Notes: generated from the sequence alone by a model not told the origin. A stretch of 11,894 nt of DNA from Candidatus Uhrbacteria bacterium (GCA_016206235.1 JACQRZ010000022.1:1-11894), one strand, 5' to 3'. Counted from the stretch's first letter, positions 1 to 7,796 are shown. A program made the numbers and translations.

Positions 1-43
1 AACAATATAGCAATATAGCAATTATTAATTGGGATTTCACGTA
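1..43 (+). repeat. Short AT-rich leader with an 8-bp tandem repeat upstream of truB
   Basis: The window opens with CAATATAG repeated in direct tandem (bases 3-10 and 11-18, then a partial CAATT at 19-23). The stretch is AT-rich and runs up to the truB start. GGGA at 31-34, nine bases before the ATG at 44, could serve as a weak ribosome binding site. No convincing promoter hexamers can be assigned because the upstream DNA is outside the window. Confidence 0.4.
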
Positions 44-718
44 ATGATATCAAAAGCTCTTAATAATCGGATTGTGTTAATAAATAAAGAAGTCGGTCCA
101 ACATCTCACGATATTGTCGTTCGTGTCAGAAAGATGACGGGCGTTAAGCGCGTAGGTCATGCGGGCACGCTCGATCCTTTTGCGGAAGGACTCTTGATCG
201 TCCTTATTGGACGCGAGTCAACCAAACGCCAGTCGGAATTTCTTCATATGGATAAGGGGTACGAGGCAGTGCTCCATTTTGGAGCTTCAAGTACGACTGA
301 CGATTGTACTGGCGACATTACACCAGCGAAGGGCGCTACTCCTCCCTCACAAGAAGAACTGGAAAGTGTACTTCATTCATGTATCGGTGAACACGAACAA
401 CTTCCCCCTGCGTTTTCCGCAAAAAAAATCAAAGGCAAAAAAGCATATGAACTTGCGAGAAAAGGGATAACGCCAGAACTTTCTCGAAAGAAAATTACAA
501 TCCATTCAATAGACCTGCTCAACTACTCATGGCCACTGGCAACCATTCGCGTTCATGTATCGAGTGGAACCTACATTCGTGCGCTCGCACGCGACATTGG
601 TACGACCCTTAGCTGTGGAGCCTATCTTGAAAAGCTCAAACGAACATCGATCGGGCCTTACAAACTTGAAGATGCGATTAACGTATTATCTATTACAAAA
701 GATGGTGTTTCGCTTTAA
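44..718 (+). CDS. truB: tRNA pseudouridine(55) synthase TruB, short form
   Basis: TruB isomerises U55 of the T-psi-C loop of tRNA to pseudouridine in the cytoplasm. The 224-aa protein carries the family signature GHAGTLDPFAEGLL at residues 38-51, with the catalytic aspartate at D44. It also has the KGY motif (71-73), PPAFSAKKIKGKKAYELAR (121-139) and SSGTYIRALARDIG (173-186). I chose the ATG at 44, giving MISKALNN. An in-frame TTG at 29 would add five residues but has no better ribosome site. E. coli TruB is 314 aa; here the protein ends about where the catalytic domain ends, so the C-terminal PUA-type RNA-binding region is absent. It is the only forward-strand gene. Its 3' end overlaps the convergent GT2 gene by 26 bp with no terminator between them. 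Confidence 0.95.
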   Translation: MISKALNNRIVLINKEVGPTSHDIVVRVRKMTGVKRVGHAGTLDPFAEGLLIVLIGRESTKRQSEFLHMDKGYEAVLHFGASSTTDDCTGDITPAKGATPPSQEELESVLHSCIGEHEQLPPAFSAKKIKGKKAYELARKGITPELSRKKITIHSIDLLNYSWPLATIRVHVSSGTYIRALARDIGTTLSCGAYLEKLKRTSIGPYKLEDAINVLSITKDGVSL

Positions 719-1406
719 TAGCACGTCTGCCTTCTTCATATTTTTCAACTGCTTTTTGGCGTATACCAAACAACTTCCAGGGAATTTTATACGCGATGCG
801 AGGAAGCCACTTCGAAATACCGGGACGTACAGCGCGCTCGAGATTTTCGCCTATTGAAAAAAGAATCTCAGGAATGTAGTACCCGTTCCTTCCCCGCAGC
901 GCTACGGTCAGCCAAACATCCCAATCTTGAAATTTATGAATTTCAGGATCAAAACCAGGATGGTCAGTTCGACGCACCAAACTTGCGGTATTTATGTAAT
1001 TCATCTTTTTTAATCGCTCAATATCAAAAGCAAAACTTTTAAAAGTCTTCCATTCCCACTTGAACCCTGAATAGGCAAAGGAACATTCCGGATGATCCTC
1101 AAGGGCCTTGAACATTTTTTCAAGACAATCAGGGCGCATAACAATATCTGCGTCGCAGACAAAAACATACTCACCTCTTGCAATCGCAAGACCTTCGTTG
1201 CGACTCACCTGCTTATCGAGATTTTTCTCATGCCTTATATATGCCACGCGATCAAGGTATGGCTTGATCGCTTCATCAGTGTTATCTGTCGAACCATCAT
1301 TAATATAGATAACCTCAATATCCTTGTAGCTCTGAGCAAAAATACTATCCAATGTTCTTGGCAACACCTTTCCCTCATTAAGCGCTGGAATGATAATTGA
1401 AATCAT
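693..1406 (-). CDS. Glycosyltransferase family 2 (GT-A fold)
   Basis: A 237-aa cytosolic glycosyltransferase of the GT2 type, which transfers a sugar from a nucleotide-sugar donor. The protein starts directly with the Rossmann-like strand ISIIIPALNE (2-11). It has NDGSTDNT (36-43) for nucleotide binding, CDADIVM (84-90) as the metal-binding DxD, and FQDWDVWLTVALR (159-171), the position of the catalytic base in related enzymes. An in-frame GTG at 1469 overlaps the previous gene's stop and would add 21 residues. The extra residues do not look like domain sequence, so I prefer the ATG at 1406, although its only GGAG lies 13 nt upstream. It is the last gene of the flippase-glycosyltransferase block and has no transmembrane segment. 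The acceptor and the sugar transferred cannot be read from sequence. Confidence 0.88.
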   Translation of the reverse strand: MISIIIPALNEGKVLPRTLDSIFAQSYKDIEVIYINDGSTDNTDEAIKPYLDRVAYIRHEKNLDKQVSRNEGLAIARGEYVFVCDADIVMRPDCLEKMFKALEDHPECSFAYSGFKWEWKTFKSFAFDIERLKKMNYINTASLVRRTDHPGFDPEIHKFQDWDVWLTVALRGRNGYYIPEILFSIGENLERAVRPGISKWLPRIAYKIPWKLFGIRQKAVEKYEEGRRAIKAKHHLL

Positions 1407-1461
1407 GAAAAATGAATGGCTCCACGAGGTGGAACCACATAGTATTTGGGGAGATCGTATA

Positions 1462-1794
1462 CTAATCACCGCAAACCATTACATCTATACAGCTCGGGTC
1501 CTTGCAGAGTTGCCGCTCCGTAAGGTTATCTCGGGCTTGTCGAATAATTCTTTCTCGAATTTCATTTTCACTTTCAAGTTTGCAAGGTGATACAATATGT
1601 ACGCTCATTGAATCTTGTAGGAGAACGGTCATCCCATCAAATCTCTCGGTCACTCTTACACGACGCGCGTAGTAAAAGAGGTCGAGTTGTGAAGGATTGC
1701 GTATGCTCGTTTTTCTCTTTAGAGAAAAAAGGTTGAGGATTGCTGGCCAGTCCATTTGAAGCGCTCCTTCCACAAAAAGTACTGCGTTAAGCAT
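1462..1794 (-). CDS. Uncharacterised 110-aa protein, possible truncated NYN/PIN-like domain
   Basis: This small gene lies 18-19 bp after the GT4 gene and is preceded by a clear AGGAG four bases before its ATG, so it is probably translated. I do not recognise a family with certainty. The start (AVLFVEGALQMDWPAIL, 4-20) and the later strands (LDLFYYARRVRV, 38-49; CIDVMVCGD at the end) resemble the order of elements in the first half of NYN (LabA-like) nuclease domains. However, the usual acidic FxDGxN is FVEGAL here and the second half of such a domain is missing. I see no obvious continuation in the other frames past the stop. It may be a decayed remnant or an unrelated small protein. Position between two glycosyltransferases suggests co-transcription only. 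Confidence 0.6.
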   Translation of the reverse strand: MLNAVLFVEGALQMDWPAILNLFSLKRKTSIRNPSQLDLFYYARRVRVTERFDGMTVLLQDSMSVHIVSPCKLESENEIRERIIRQARDNLTERQLCKDPSCIDVMVCGD

Positions 1795-1813
1795 AGTACT
1801 CCTGCGATTGTTG

Positions 1814-2848
1814 TCAATGAAGTGCCTGCTCTAATTTCCTTGCTTGCTCACGCCAATTAAAATCTTGCTGGACACGCATGCGTCCAGTGTTGCCAAGCCT
1901 CTCTGCCAATACACGATCGTTCAGTAAGCATCGTATAGCATCATGGATTGCCTGACTATCTCCAGGCTTTACCAAGATGCCTGTCTCACCATCGACAACC
2001 GCCTCGCCTACACCACCGGTACGACTTGCGATAACCGGCTTTCCAAACGCATTAGCTTCCAAATACGTAATGCCAAAGCCTTCCACGTCTCCGCCCTCCC
2101 TGGTCGGCGTCATGATCACAACAGAAGTCCGCGTGTACCACTCCGCGACTTCTTCATCGCTCGCGTGACCCACAAAGCGAACGCGCGTATCCAACTGAAG
2201 CTGCCGCGCAAGATTTTCAAGAAACTGCCGCTCGGGGCCATCTCCAATAATGACATAGGAAAGATCAGGGAATTCTTTTACAAGTCCTGTTAGAGCGCGA
2301 AGCACATCCTCGTGCCCCTTGCGCCTTACAAGCCGCGCGACTGTGAGAAGTGTATGATTCTGATTTTGTATTGTCGCATGATCCGATGGAATAATCGATG
2401 GGCATGGGTACACAATTTCAATATGTGCGATTTGACCATACCGCTTCACAAGCGATGCGGTGTATTCACTATTGCAGATAACAAACTCTGCTCCGGCAAG
2501 AATTTTTTTACATAAAAAAATTTTTCGCGATGAAAGCCGCTCAGGCGCAATATCCATACCGTGCGTCGAGACGCTATAGCGTATTTGCATTACCTTTGAC
2601 AAAATCCATACGACCGTGCCGATCGGCAGAATCTGACCGACAATCACATGCTCGATCTTTTCTTTTTTTATAATTGAATAGACACGAAAGAACAAGGGAA
2701 GCCAACGTGGAAACACAATACGAGAAAGTTTGGGAACATACACGAGAAAAGACTCAGCTGGCAAACAGTCGCTCAGTCGTTTCCAATAGTTTGCTATGCC
2801 GCCGACATTAGGGTAGTAATCAAGGGTGACAAGAAGCGTTTTTTTCAT
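1814..2848 (-). CDS. Glycosyltransferase family 4 (GT-B fold)
   Basis: A 344-aa retaining glycosyltransferase with the two Rossmann domains of the GT-B fold. The N-terminal domain has the glycine loop PNVGGIANY (13-21) and THGMD (95-99). The C-terminal donor-binding domain has VARLVRRKGHEDVL (170-183), GDGPE (202-206) and EGFGITYLEANAFGKPVIA (256-274). The two glutamates of that last stretch, E256 and E264, form the EX7E motif that contacts the nucleotide sugar. No signal peptide or transmembrane helix is clear; such enzymes usually work on the inner face of the membrane. Its ATG overlaps the flippase stop by 4 bp (ATGA), so translation is probably coupled. It likely adds a sugar to the glycan exported by the flippase. 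The specific sugar is not determinable. Confidence 0.92.
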   Translation of the reverse strand: MKKTLLVTLDYYPNVGGIANYWKRLSDCLPAESFLVYVPKLSRIVFPRWLPLFFRVYSIIKKEKIEHVIVGQILPIGTVVWILSKVMQIRYSVSTHGMDIAPERLSSRKIFLCKKILAGAEFVICNSEYTASLVKRYGQIAHIEIVYPCPSIIPSDHATIQNQNHTLLTVARLVRRKGHEDVLRALTGLVKEFPDLSYVIIGDGPERQFLENLARQLQLDTRVRFVGHASDEEVAEWYTRTSVVIMTPTREGGDVEGFGITYLEANAFGKPVIASRTGGVGEAVVDGETGILVKPGDSQAIHDAIRCLLNDRVLAERLGNTGRMRVQQDFNWREQARKLEQALH

Positions 2849-4287
2849 GAATGTCTGAATCTATGTTTTACTTCATCAATCATCTCGCGCGTCAGTGATC
2901 GTGTGATATAAATCATGATGAGATATACCAAACAACCGAGTATGATAGCAATAACATCGGGAATGAATTGAGTGAGAACAAGTATACTCAAAGCCATACA
3001 AAGGGCAGAAACACAGATCTTTACCAATGATAATGCGACTCGTGCAGAGGAGTCCTTCCAGTACTCATGTGTTGCCATAAGGCTGAACACAAAAATAGTT
3101 CCGTAGGTAACGCTAAAAGTGACCGCTGCTCCGAGATGCGCGTACATCGGAATCAAGAGAATATTCAATAAGATATTGAGACCCGCGGCAACCCCCATAA
3201 TCATCGTATTCAGCTTTTGCCTGTTTGTTGCAGCGATTACCGAGCCAAGAGGAAAAATCAGAAAACTAAAAACAAGTCCTGGCATAATGTACTGCACTAC
3301 CGTAATGGTTTGATCGTAGCTTTCCCCATAGAAAAGTGGCACAAGATACGGCGCGACAGTCGCTATGCTAACGGCGAGCGGCAATGCAATCAGCGCCAAA
3401 TACTGCAATGACTTTTCTAAGAGTTTTCCAATATGCTCTTGCGTGGATACAAAATGCGCGCTCATTGCCGGATACAAACTTGCCGCAAGCGCGGCTGGAA
3501 TCATATTGAGCGCCAGCACGAGTTTGCTGCCTGCGGCATAATAGCCGGCAAACTGCTCTCCAGCTAAGCGCGCGACAAGCGTGGTATCGGTGAATGTATA
3601 AATTCGAGAAAAAATTGCCGCTCCAGCAAATGGCGCGCACAACATCAATAATTTTTTTAGGATTGCGATCTGAGGTCGAAGTGAAAATCGTATGTGTGCA
3701 TTACGGGTGATGACATATACAACGTATGCGAGATTTGCGAGACTGCCAAGGAAGAGAGCAACGACAAGCGCCGTAATGGGCATATGAAAAAGCATTGCTC
3801 CACCACCAAACACAATCATTGTTCCGTTCGCGATAATCCCACCTAGAGCTTCATACCGTAAATTTTGCAACCCTCGTATAATCGCCCAAAAAGATGTGGC
3901 GACCACGTCTATAAGGGCAGCGCAGCCGGTAACAAAAATGAGTTGTATTAACTCATGTGATAAACCAAAGAGATATGCAGCCCCTATCATGCCGCCATAC
4001 ACAAGGATGCCAAGCGTAAAGCGCAACAACAACATCTGTCCCGCGTACTTTGAAATTTCTTCGCGCGATACGCGAGATGACTCTCGCGTCAATGCAGATG
4101 AAAGCCCTATGTCTATGAAAACGCCAAAAAAAGTGGCAAATGCTATTGCGGTACTATATCTTCCCTGCTCAAGAGGTCCGAACGATCGCGCGACAAGTAT
4201 GAAATACAAAAAAGTCATCGCTTTCTGCGCGACTGTTGACCCAAGAAAATACACTGCATTTTTTGTAACTGATTGTTTGGTAAGCAT
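2845..4287 (-). CDS. Wzx-like flippase / polysaccharide biosynthesis membrane protein
   Basis: A 480-aa, strongly hydrophobic integral membrane protein with roughly 12-14 predicted helices, the usual size and layout of the MOP-superfamily exporters (PST/Wzx/MurJ relatives). The start region (TKNAVYFLGSTVAQKAMTFL, 7-26) and the following VARSFGPLEQGRYSTAIAF are typical of the family's first helix and loop: a conserved FG.x.QGxYS-type segment. These proteins flip undecaprenyl-linked oligosaccharides across the cytoplasmic membrane. The tail after the last helix is short and basic (about residues 463-480). It is the first gene of the glycan block and overlaps the downstream GT4 by 4 bp. Its start lies just behind a 70-bp heptamer repeat, and no strong ribosome site is seen. 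MurJ is an alternative member of the same superfamily, but the glycosyltransferase neighbours favour Wzx-like. Confidence 0.9.
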   Translation of the reverse strand: MLTKQSVTKNAVYFLGSTVAQKAMTFLYFILVARSFGPLEQGRYSTAIAFATFFGVFIDIGLSSALTRESSRVSREEISKYAGQMLLLRFTLGILVYGGMIGAAYLFGLSHELIQLIFVTGCAALIDVVATSFWAIIRGLQNLRYEALGGIIANGTMIVFGGGAMLFHMPITALVVALFLGSLANLAYVVYVITRNAHIRFSLRPQIAILKKLLMLCAPFAGAAIFSRIYTFTDTTLVARLAGEQFAGYYAAGSKLVLALNMIPAALAASLYPAMSAHFVSTQEHIGKLLEKSLQYLALIALPLAVSIATVAPYLVPLFYGESYDQTITVVQYIMPGLVFSFLIFPLGSVIAATNRQKLNTMIMGVAAGLNILLNILLIPMYAHLGAAVTFSVTYGTIFVFSLMATHEYWKDSSARVALSLVKICVSALCMALSILVLTQFIPDVIAIILGCLVYLIMIYITRSLTREMIDEVKHRFRHS

Positions 4288-4291
4288 TTGC

Positions 4292-4361
4292 TAGGTTATA
4301 GGTTGTAGGTTATAGGTTGTAGGTGTTGCTTCTGCAAGCTGAAAGCTACAAGCTATAAGCT
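4292..4361 (-). repeat. Ten in-register 7-bp repeat units between CysA and the flippase
   Basis: Read on the minus strand, the gap after the CysA stop is built of ten heptamers without a phase break. Four are AGCTTNN (AT, GT, TC, GC endings), one is AGAAGCA, one is ACACCTA, and four alternate CAACCTA and TAACCTA. The array fills 70 of the 78 bp between the stop at 4366-4368 and the flippase ATG at 4287. The TAACCTA units supply -10-like TATAAC hexamers; one (4309-4314) has a poor TTGCAG (4332-4337) 17 bp upstream, so a weak flippase promoter inside the array is possible but unsupported. No terminator-grade hairpin is present. Confidence 0.85.
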
Positions 4362-4365
4362 CCGA

Positions 4366-6147
4366 TCAAATGAATTCTGAACGGTAGCAGTTTTCGCAAT
4401 ATACGATTTCAGGCCCGTCAGGACTGTAGGTTGTTTTGAATTCCGCTGAACAGGCTTCGGTGCCATGATAGTGCTCCATTTCATTGGCATAGAATCCATT
4501 TGTAGAACGCTTACCGCCACACATACACTGCCGATCCCAGAGTTGCAGTGGCGGTAATAGCGCCAATAAATCTTTTGTACGACACACGGGACACTTTTGA
4601 GGAAGTGGAACTGAAAGCTTGCGATAAAGATCCAGCTCTTGCTTGATAATCTTGAATACTTTGGTGCAGTCCGGCGTGTTCGCCTCTGCATTTACACACT
4701 GGAGCATCTCTTTAGAAATATCATCCCGCACATTTTTGATATCATCAGAAATGGTAGTAAGGGTTGGGGCTGTAACACGCTCCTCTCTATCTTTCCATGG
4801 CGACCCAAGTTGGAGAGCTTGATCTTTTGTCTTAGGAAAAAAATCATAGGCAACACTCTCATTGTAGGCGCGGCCAAGAACAGAGAGTGGAAAATATTCG
4901 CCATAGCGGTATGTCCGTCCTTGCTCATCGACAAACGGCATATTGTTCATATGCTCAACGATTTTTGGTACAAGCTCTTCATACGCTTCTTTAGTGTACT
5001 TTTTGTTGAGAATACAGTATTGTTTTTTTCGCATACCCGCGCAGCCGAAAAGATTCTGCGAACTCAAGCAGATGGCGCAGTATCGTAGGTGTGATATCTT
5101 CCCCCAAGAATCGGTCGACATTTGAATATCGTAGGCGTCCTCACCTACTCCAGCGCATTCGTATATCAAAGATGCCACGTTCCCCCATGACGTGTAATCG
5201 CGCGAATCTTTGACATTCCAGTAGAGTACCGCTGCATTGGTTGTATCTTCAGTGTCTTCAACTCGAAAGCCGTTATGGACGTTTTTACAGTTCATGAGGT
5301 AGTCGCCGTCGCAGTTTTCATACTTTTTGCCATACATGTAGCGATAGGGAGCTGAGCTCCAAACCTCTGATGCTTTTCTTCGCATTTCTTCTACGCCGGT
5401 GCGTGTGTGAAGATTCATTTTTCTCTTTTCTTCTTCGTACTGGTCTTTGGTGTGGGGCTTGTTGAAAATGTAATATTGCTTATTTTTTAATCCAGCGCAT
5501 CCGATACAGTCGCTGCACCCCGCGCAGTCGCGGCACGCAATGAGGTTGTTTGAATGTTCACAATTAATACTATATACACATTGGAAACAATCCGTTATTG
5601 AACTGCTGTTGTAGCATAACTCGCAGTTTGTTGCCCACATTACATCGGAGCAATCCTTAATATTTTTCGTGTACGATGAATAGTAGCTTCGCTCACCTTT
5701 ATCCGCATGGAACACAAGGTAACAGTCCTTGAGGCCTGCAGCACCGTTGCAAAAATCACTATTGACCATCGATGGCGTATCAACCGACATTGCCATGCGG
5801 GGAATCACGCATAGCAAGTCTTTGAACTGTTCGAAAAACGGACGGGAAAAATCATAGTCGCGTCCATAATCAACAGCATCCCATGAATCCCCCCACCAAC
5901 ATGTGTTGCAGTACACAACTCTCTCTGCATTTTGCTCATACATTGAAAGAAGCGATTTGCCGCACTTTTTGCACTCGTTTTTAAAAAGAAATCGAAAGCT
6001 GATACTCGCCATACGACGAACTAGGCGACACTGCGCACACCATGTCGGCGCAGGCACGCGAATATGATCGTAAAAGACTTGCTCATCGTCAGAAAGACTA
6101 AAATCGCTTCTACAATTTTGGCAGCTTTTTGTTTCTACAGTATTCAT
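4366..6147 (-). CDS. Cysteine-rich bilobed zinc-ribbon protein, paralog A (CysA)
   Basis: A 593-aa protein with 38 cysteines (6.4%), no signal peptide and no transmembrane helix. Order of parts: a zf-trcl-like ribbon (C9/C12 with C37/C40); a second ribbon (C59/C62 with C80/C83); a DYDFSRPFFEQF linker (97-108); a first cysteine-ladder lobe (129-230) ending GCAGLKNKQYYIFNK; a charged helix (235-262); a second lobe (277-382) ending FGCAGMRKKQYCILNK; a conserved YFP...YNES...A segment (418-433); and C-terminal ribbons. Those last use C484/C494 with C519/C522, then C541, C543, C566 and C584/C587. The first C-terminal knuckle is expanded (C-x9-C), and a histidine-containing insert (HYHG, 559-562) precedes C566. 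I chose the ATG at 6147, which overlaps the CysB stop by 4 bp; a TTG at 6168 is the upstream alternative. Zinc binding is inferred; function is unknown. Such proteins are often found uncharacterised in CPR genomes. Confidence 0.85.
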   Translation of the reverse strand: MNTVETKSCQNCRSDFSLSDDEQVFYDHIRVPAPTWCAQCRLVRRMASISFRFLFKNECKKCGKSLLSMYEQNAERVVYCNTCWWGDSWDAVDYGRDYDFSRPFFEQFKDLLCVIPRMAMSVDTPSMVNSDFCNGAAGLKDCYLVFHADKGERSYYSSYTKNIKDCSDVMWATNCELCYNSSSITDCFQCVYSINCEHSNNLIACRDCAGCSDCIGCAGLKNKQYYIFNKPHTKDQYEEEKRKMNLHTRTGVEEMRRKASEVWSSAPYRYMYGKKYENCDGDYLMNCKNVHNGFRVEDTEDTTNAAVLYWNVKDSRDYTSWGNVASLIYECAGVGEDAYDIQMSTDSWGKISHLRYCAICLSSQNLFGCAGMRKKQYCILNKKYTKEAYEELVPKIVEHMNNMPFVDEQGRTYRYGEYFPLSVLGRAYNESVAYDFFPKTKDQALQLGSPWKDREERVTAPTLTTISDDIKNVRDDISKEMLQCVNAEANTPDCTKVFKIIKQELDLYRKLSVPLPQKCPVCRTKDLLALLPPLQLWDRQCMCGGKRSTNGFYANEMEHYHGTEACSAEFKTTYSPDGPEIVYCENCYRSEFI

Positions 6148-7796
6148 ACGGTCGTTTTTTGATAACAAGATTCACAAAGGATAGCATCTTCGTTCTTCAT
6201 ACTTGTCTCTACTAAGGCGCTGCACTGCACGCATGATGCTGAATGCAGATTGTAGAGTTCGCCTGTTGGAAATCTCTCGGCAAGCCGCGCATCAGGGTGA
6301 AGACGAGGCACCGGAATTCCATGCTTCTTATAAAAATCAAACTCTTGTTTGATGATTTTAAACGGACGTCCCGACTCCTGGCACACAATGATTTTCCCCT
6401 TCACGTCTTCCCAGTCGGTATCATCGATTGTATCGGGAAGAACGGCAATCGAACTTTGTGAATAGGTTGGCGAAGATTTTTCATACCAACGGTAACCCTG
6501 TTCTTGTGCCTGCTCCCGCGTTAACGGCAGCGCCAATTGCGCCTCTGTCTCATTATATCCGAAAGGGCTCATATTTTTTGGAAAATAATGCCCATACTCT
6601 CCGGTTTCTTTCATATGCTCGATCAATTTCCCCTTGAGTATCGCGTACTCTTCTTTGCTGTATTGTTTATTGAGAATACAATATTCTTTTTTTCGTAAGC
6701 CAGCACTGCCAAAACAATCATGGCAACCTCGCATCTCCATACAATATTCAAGATTTGAAGATTTCTCAACACAAATGAAGCAATACCGAACATTAAATGA
6801 CATGCCCACGGAAGAGGAGTAATATGCGCGTTCAAGACCATAGCCAAAGCTACAGACATCAAGACAATCCTTAACCCGATCGAGAAGGTTATAGCAGTTT
6901 ACGCATCGCTCGGCGGTGTCCATAGTATATGACTCAAGAACATCTTTGCATCGATAGAGATAATTGCCGCTCACATGTTCATTACTTATGCCATTCATAC
7001 TTTTTTTCGGATAGCTCCCCTTCATCTTACGGTATTCGGCGAGTAATTCTTGAATTTGTGAATGACTTCCAAAATTGATTGCGGCCATGCGTTTTTCGTA
7101 CTCATCTTTTGAAAGCTGGACATTACGAAAGACATACTTCTTATGCCGCAAGCCTACACTCATACAACAATCGGTGCAGTCCTGGCAGTCGTAGAGGAAA
7201 TAACTTTCACTACATGAGATAACCCATTGACTCCAAAACAACCTATACGATCGTCCGCCACCAGCGCTTTCATAACACATCTCTGAGTTTCCAAAGGCAT
7301 AGAGATCAAGACATTCTTTGTTATTCACTCCCGTGTACACGTACATGCAATTTTCGCATGATCCTGCGTTAAAACACAGGTAGCAATTTTTCATCGCTGT
7401 TGCGGCGTTACAAAAATCACTATTTTCCATCGGTGGAGTTATAGAGAGAGCAAGGCTTGGCGTGCGAAGGTAAAGCTCGTGGATTTGTTCAAAAAATGGG
7501 CGGGTAAAATCAATATCGGCGCTTGGCGCCTCCCATGCTTCCGAATAAAAACACTCTTTGCAATATTTTGGGAAGGTATTTTCGGGATTGTAAAAAGAAA
7601 GTGTTTGCTTGGAACAGAGACTGCATTGTATTGGATACAGCGTTGCGATATTTCGCCATGCGAGCAATTCGCGCATGCGCTCGGTAGGATGCAGCTCGGA
7701 TAGCCCAACGTCAAAAGAAGCTCGAAGCTGTTGCTCGAGCTCTGATACCGTAAATTGCTTACCTGTTATGTTACATGTCCGTACTATATCAGGCAT
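6144..7796 (-). CDS. Cysteine-rich bilobed protein, paralog B (CysB), with degenerate outer ribbons
   Basis: A 550-aa paralog of CysA and CysC with 33 cysteines. It keeps the same plan: N-terminal ribbons, DFTRPFFEQI linker (96-105), first lobe (125-226), helix, second lobe (274-378) ending SAGLRKKEYCILNK, the YFP...YNET segment (404-416), and C-terminal ribbons. The inner ribbons are intact (C58/C61 with C79/C82; C522/C525 with C541/C544). The outermost ribbon at each end has lost ligands: the N-terminal one keeps only C8 and reads LHPTER (35-40) where the paralogs have CPxCR-type pairs, and the C-terminal one keeps only C472 and reads LHPDAR (499-504). The fold-defining hydrophobic pattern (PFKIIKQEFDFYKK, 478-491) remains. 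It starts 41 bp after the ATPase stop, just behind a heptamer repeat, and is translationally coupled to CysA. Function unknown. Confidence 0.85.
   Translation of the reverse strand: MPDIVRTCNITGKQFTVSELEQQLRASFDVGLSELHPTERMRELLAWRNIATLYPIQCSLCSKQTLSFYNPENTFPKYCKECFYSEAWEAPSADIDFTRPFFEQIHELYLRTPSLALSITPPMENSDFCNAATAMKNCYLCFNAGSCENCMYVYTGVNNKECLDLYAFGNSEMCYESAGGGRSYRLFWSQWVISCSESYFLYDCQDCTDCCMSVGLRHKKYVFRNVQLSKDEYEKRMAAINFGSHSQIQELLAEYRKMKGSYPKKSMNGISNEHVSGNYLYRCKDVLESYTMDTAERCVNCYNLLDRVKDCLDVCSFGYGLERAYYSSSVGMSFNVRYCFICVEKSSNLEYCMEMRGCHDCFGSAGLRKKEYCILNKQYSKEEYAILKGKLIEHMKETGEYGHYFPKNMSPFGYNETEAQLALPLTREQAQEQGYRWYEKSSPTYSQSSIAVLPDTIDDTDWEDVKGKIIVCQESGRPFKIIKQEFDFYKKHGIPVPRLHPDARLAERFPTGELYNLHSASCVQCSALVETSMKNEDAILCESCYQKTTV

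Noticed and set aside
1407..1469. GTG at 1469 as the GT2 start, or the extra 21 residues as the lost end of the 110-aa protein
   Set aside because: The residues between 1469 and 1406 show neither glycosyltransferase nor NYN-like pattern, and the GT2 domain begins exactly at the ATG at 1406.
3368..3640. A 90-aa minus-strand open frame inside the flippase gene
   Set aside because: It lies in another frame of a well-supported membrane protein gene on the same strand, has no recognisable domain, and its composition is that of a frame-shifted reading.
4292..4361. The heptamer array as a CRISPR array, telomere-like end or intrinsic terminator
   Set aside because: Units are 7 bp with no spacers, the stretch is internal between genes, and no stable stem followed by a T run can be drawn.
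4639..5088. A 149-aa forward open frame opposite CysA
   Set aside because: It is antisense to the cysteine-rich coding sequence. The apparent repeats in it mirror the CysA repeats, and no ribosome site or domain supports it.
6148..6168. TTG at 6168 as the CysA start
   Set aside because: The ATG at 6147 gives an ATGA overlap with the CysB stop and begins just before the first zinc ribbon, as in CysB and CysC.
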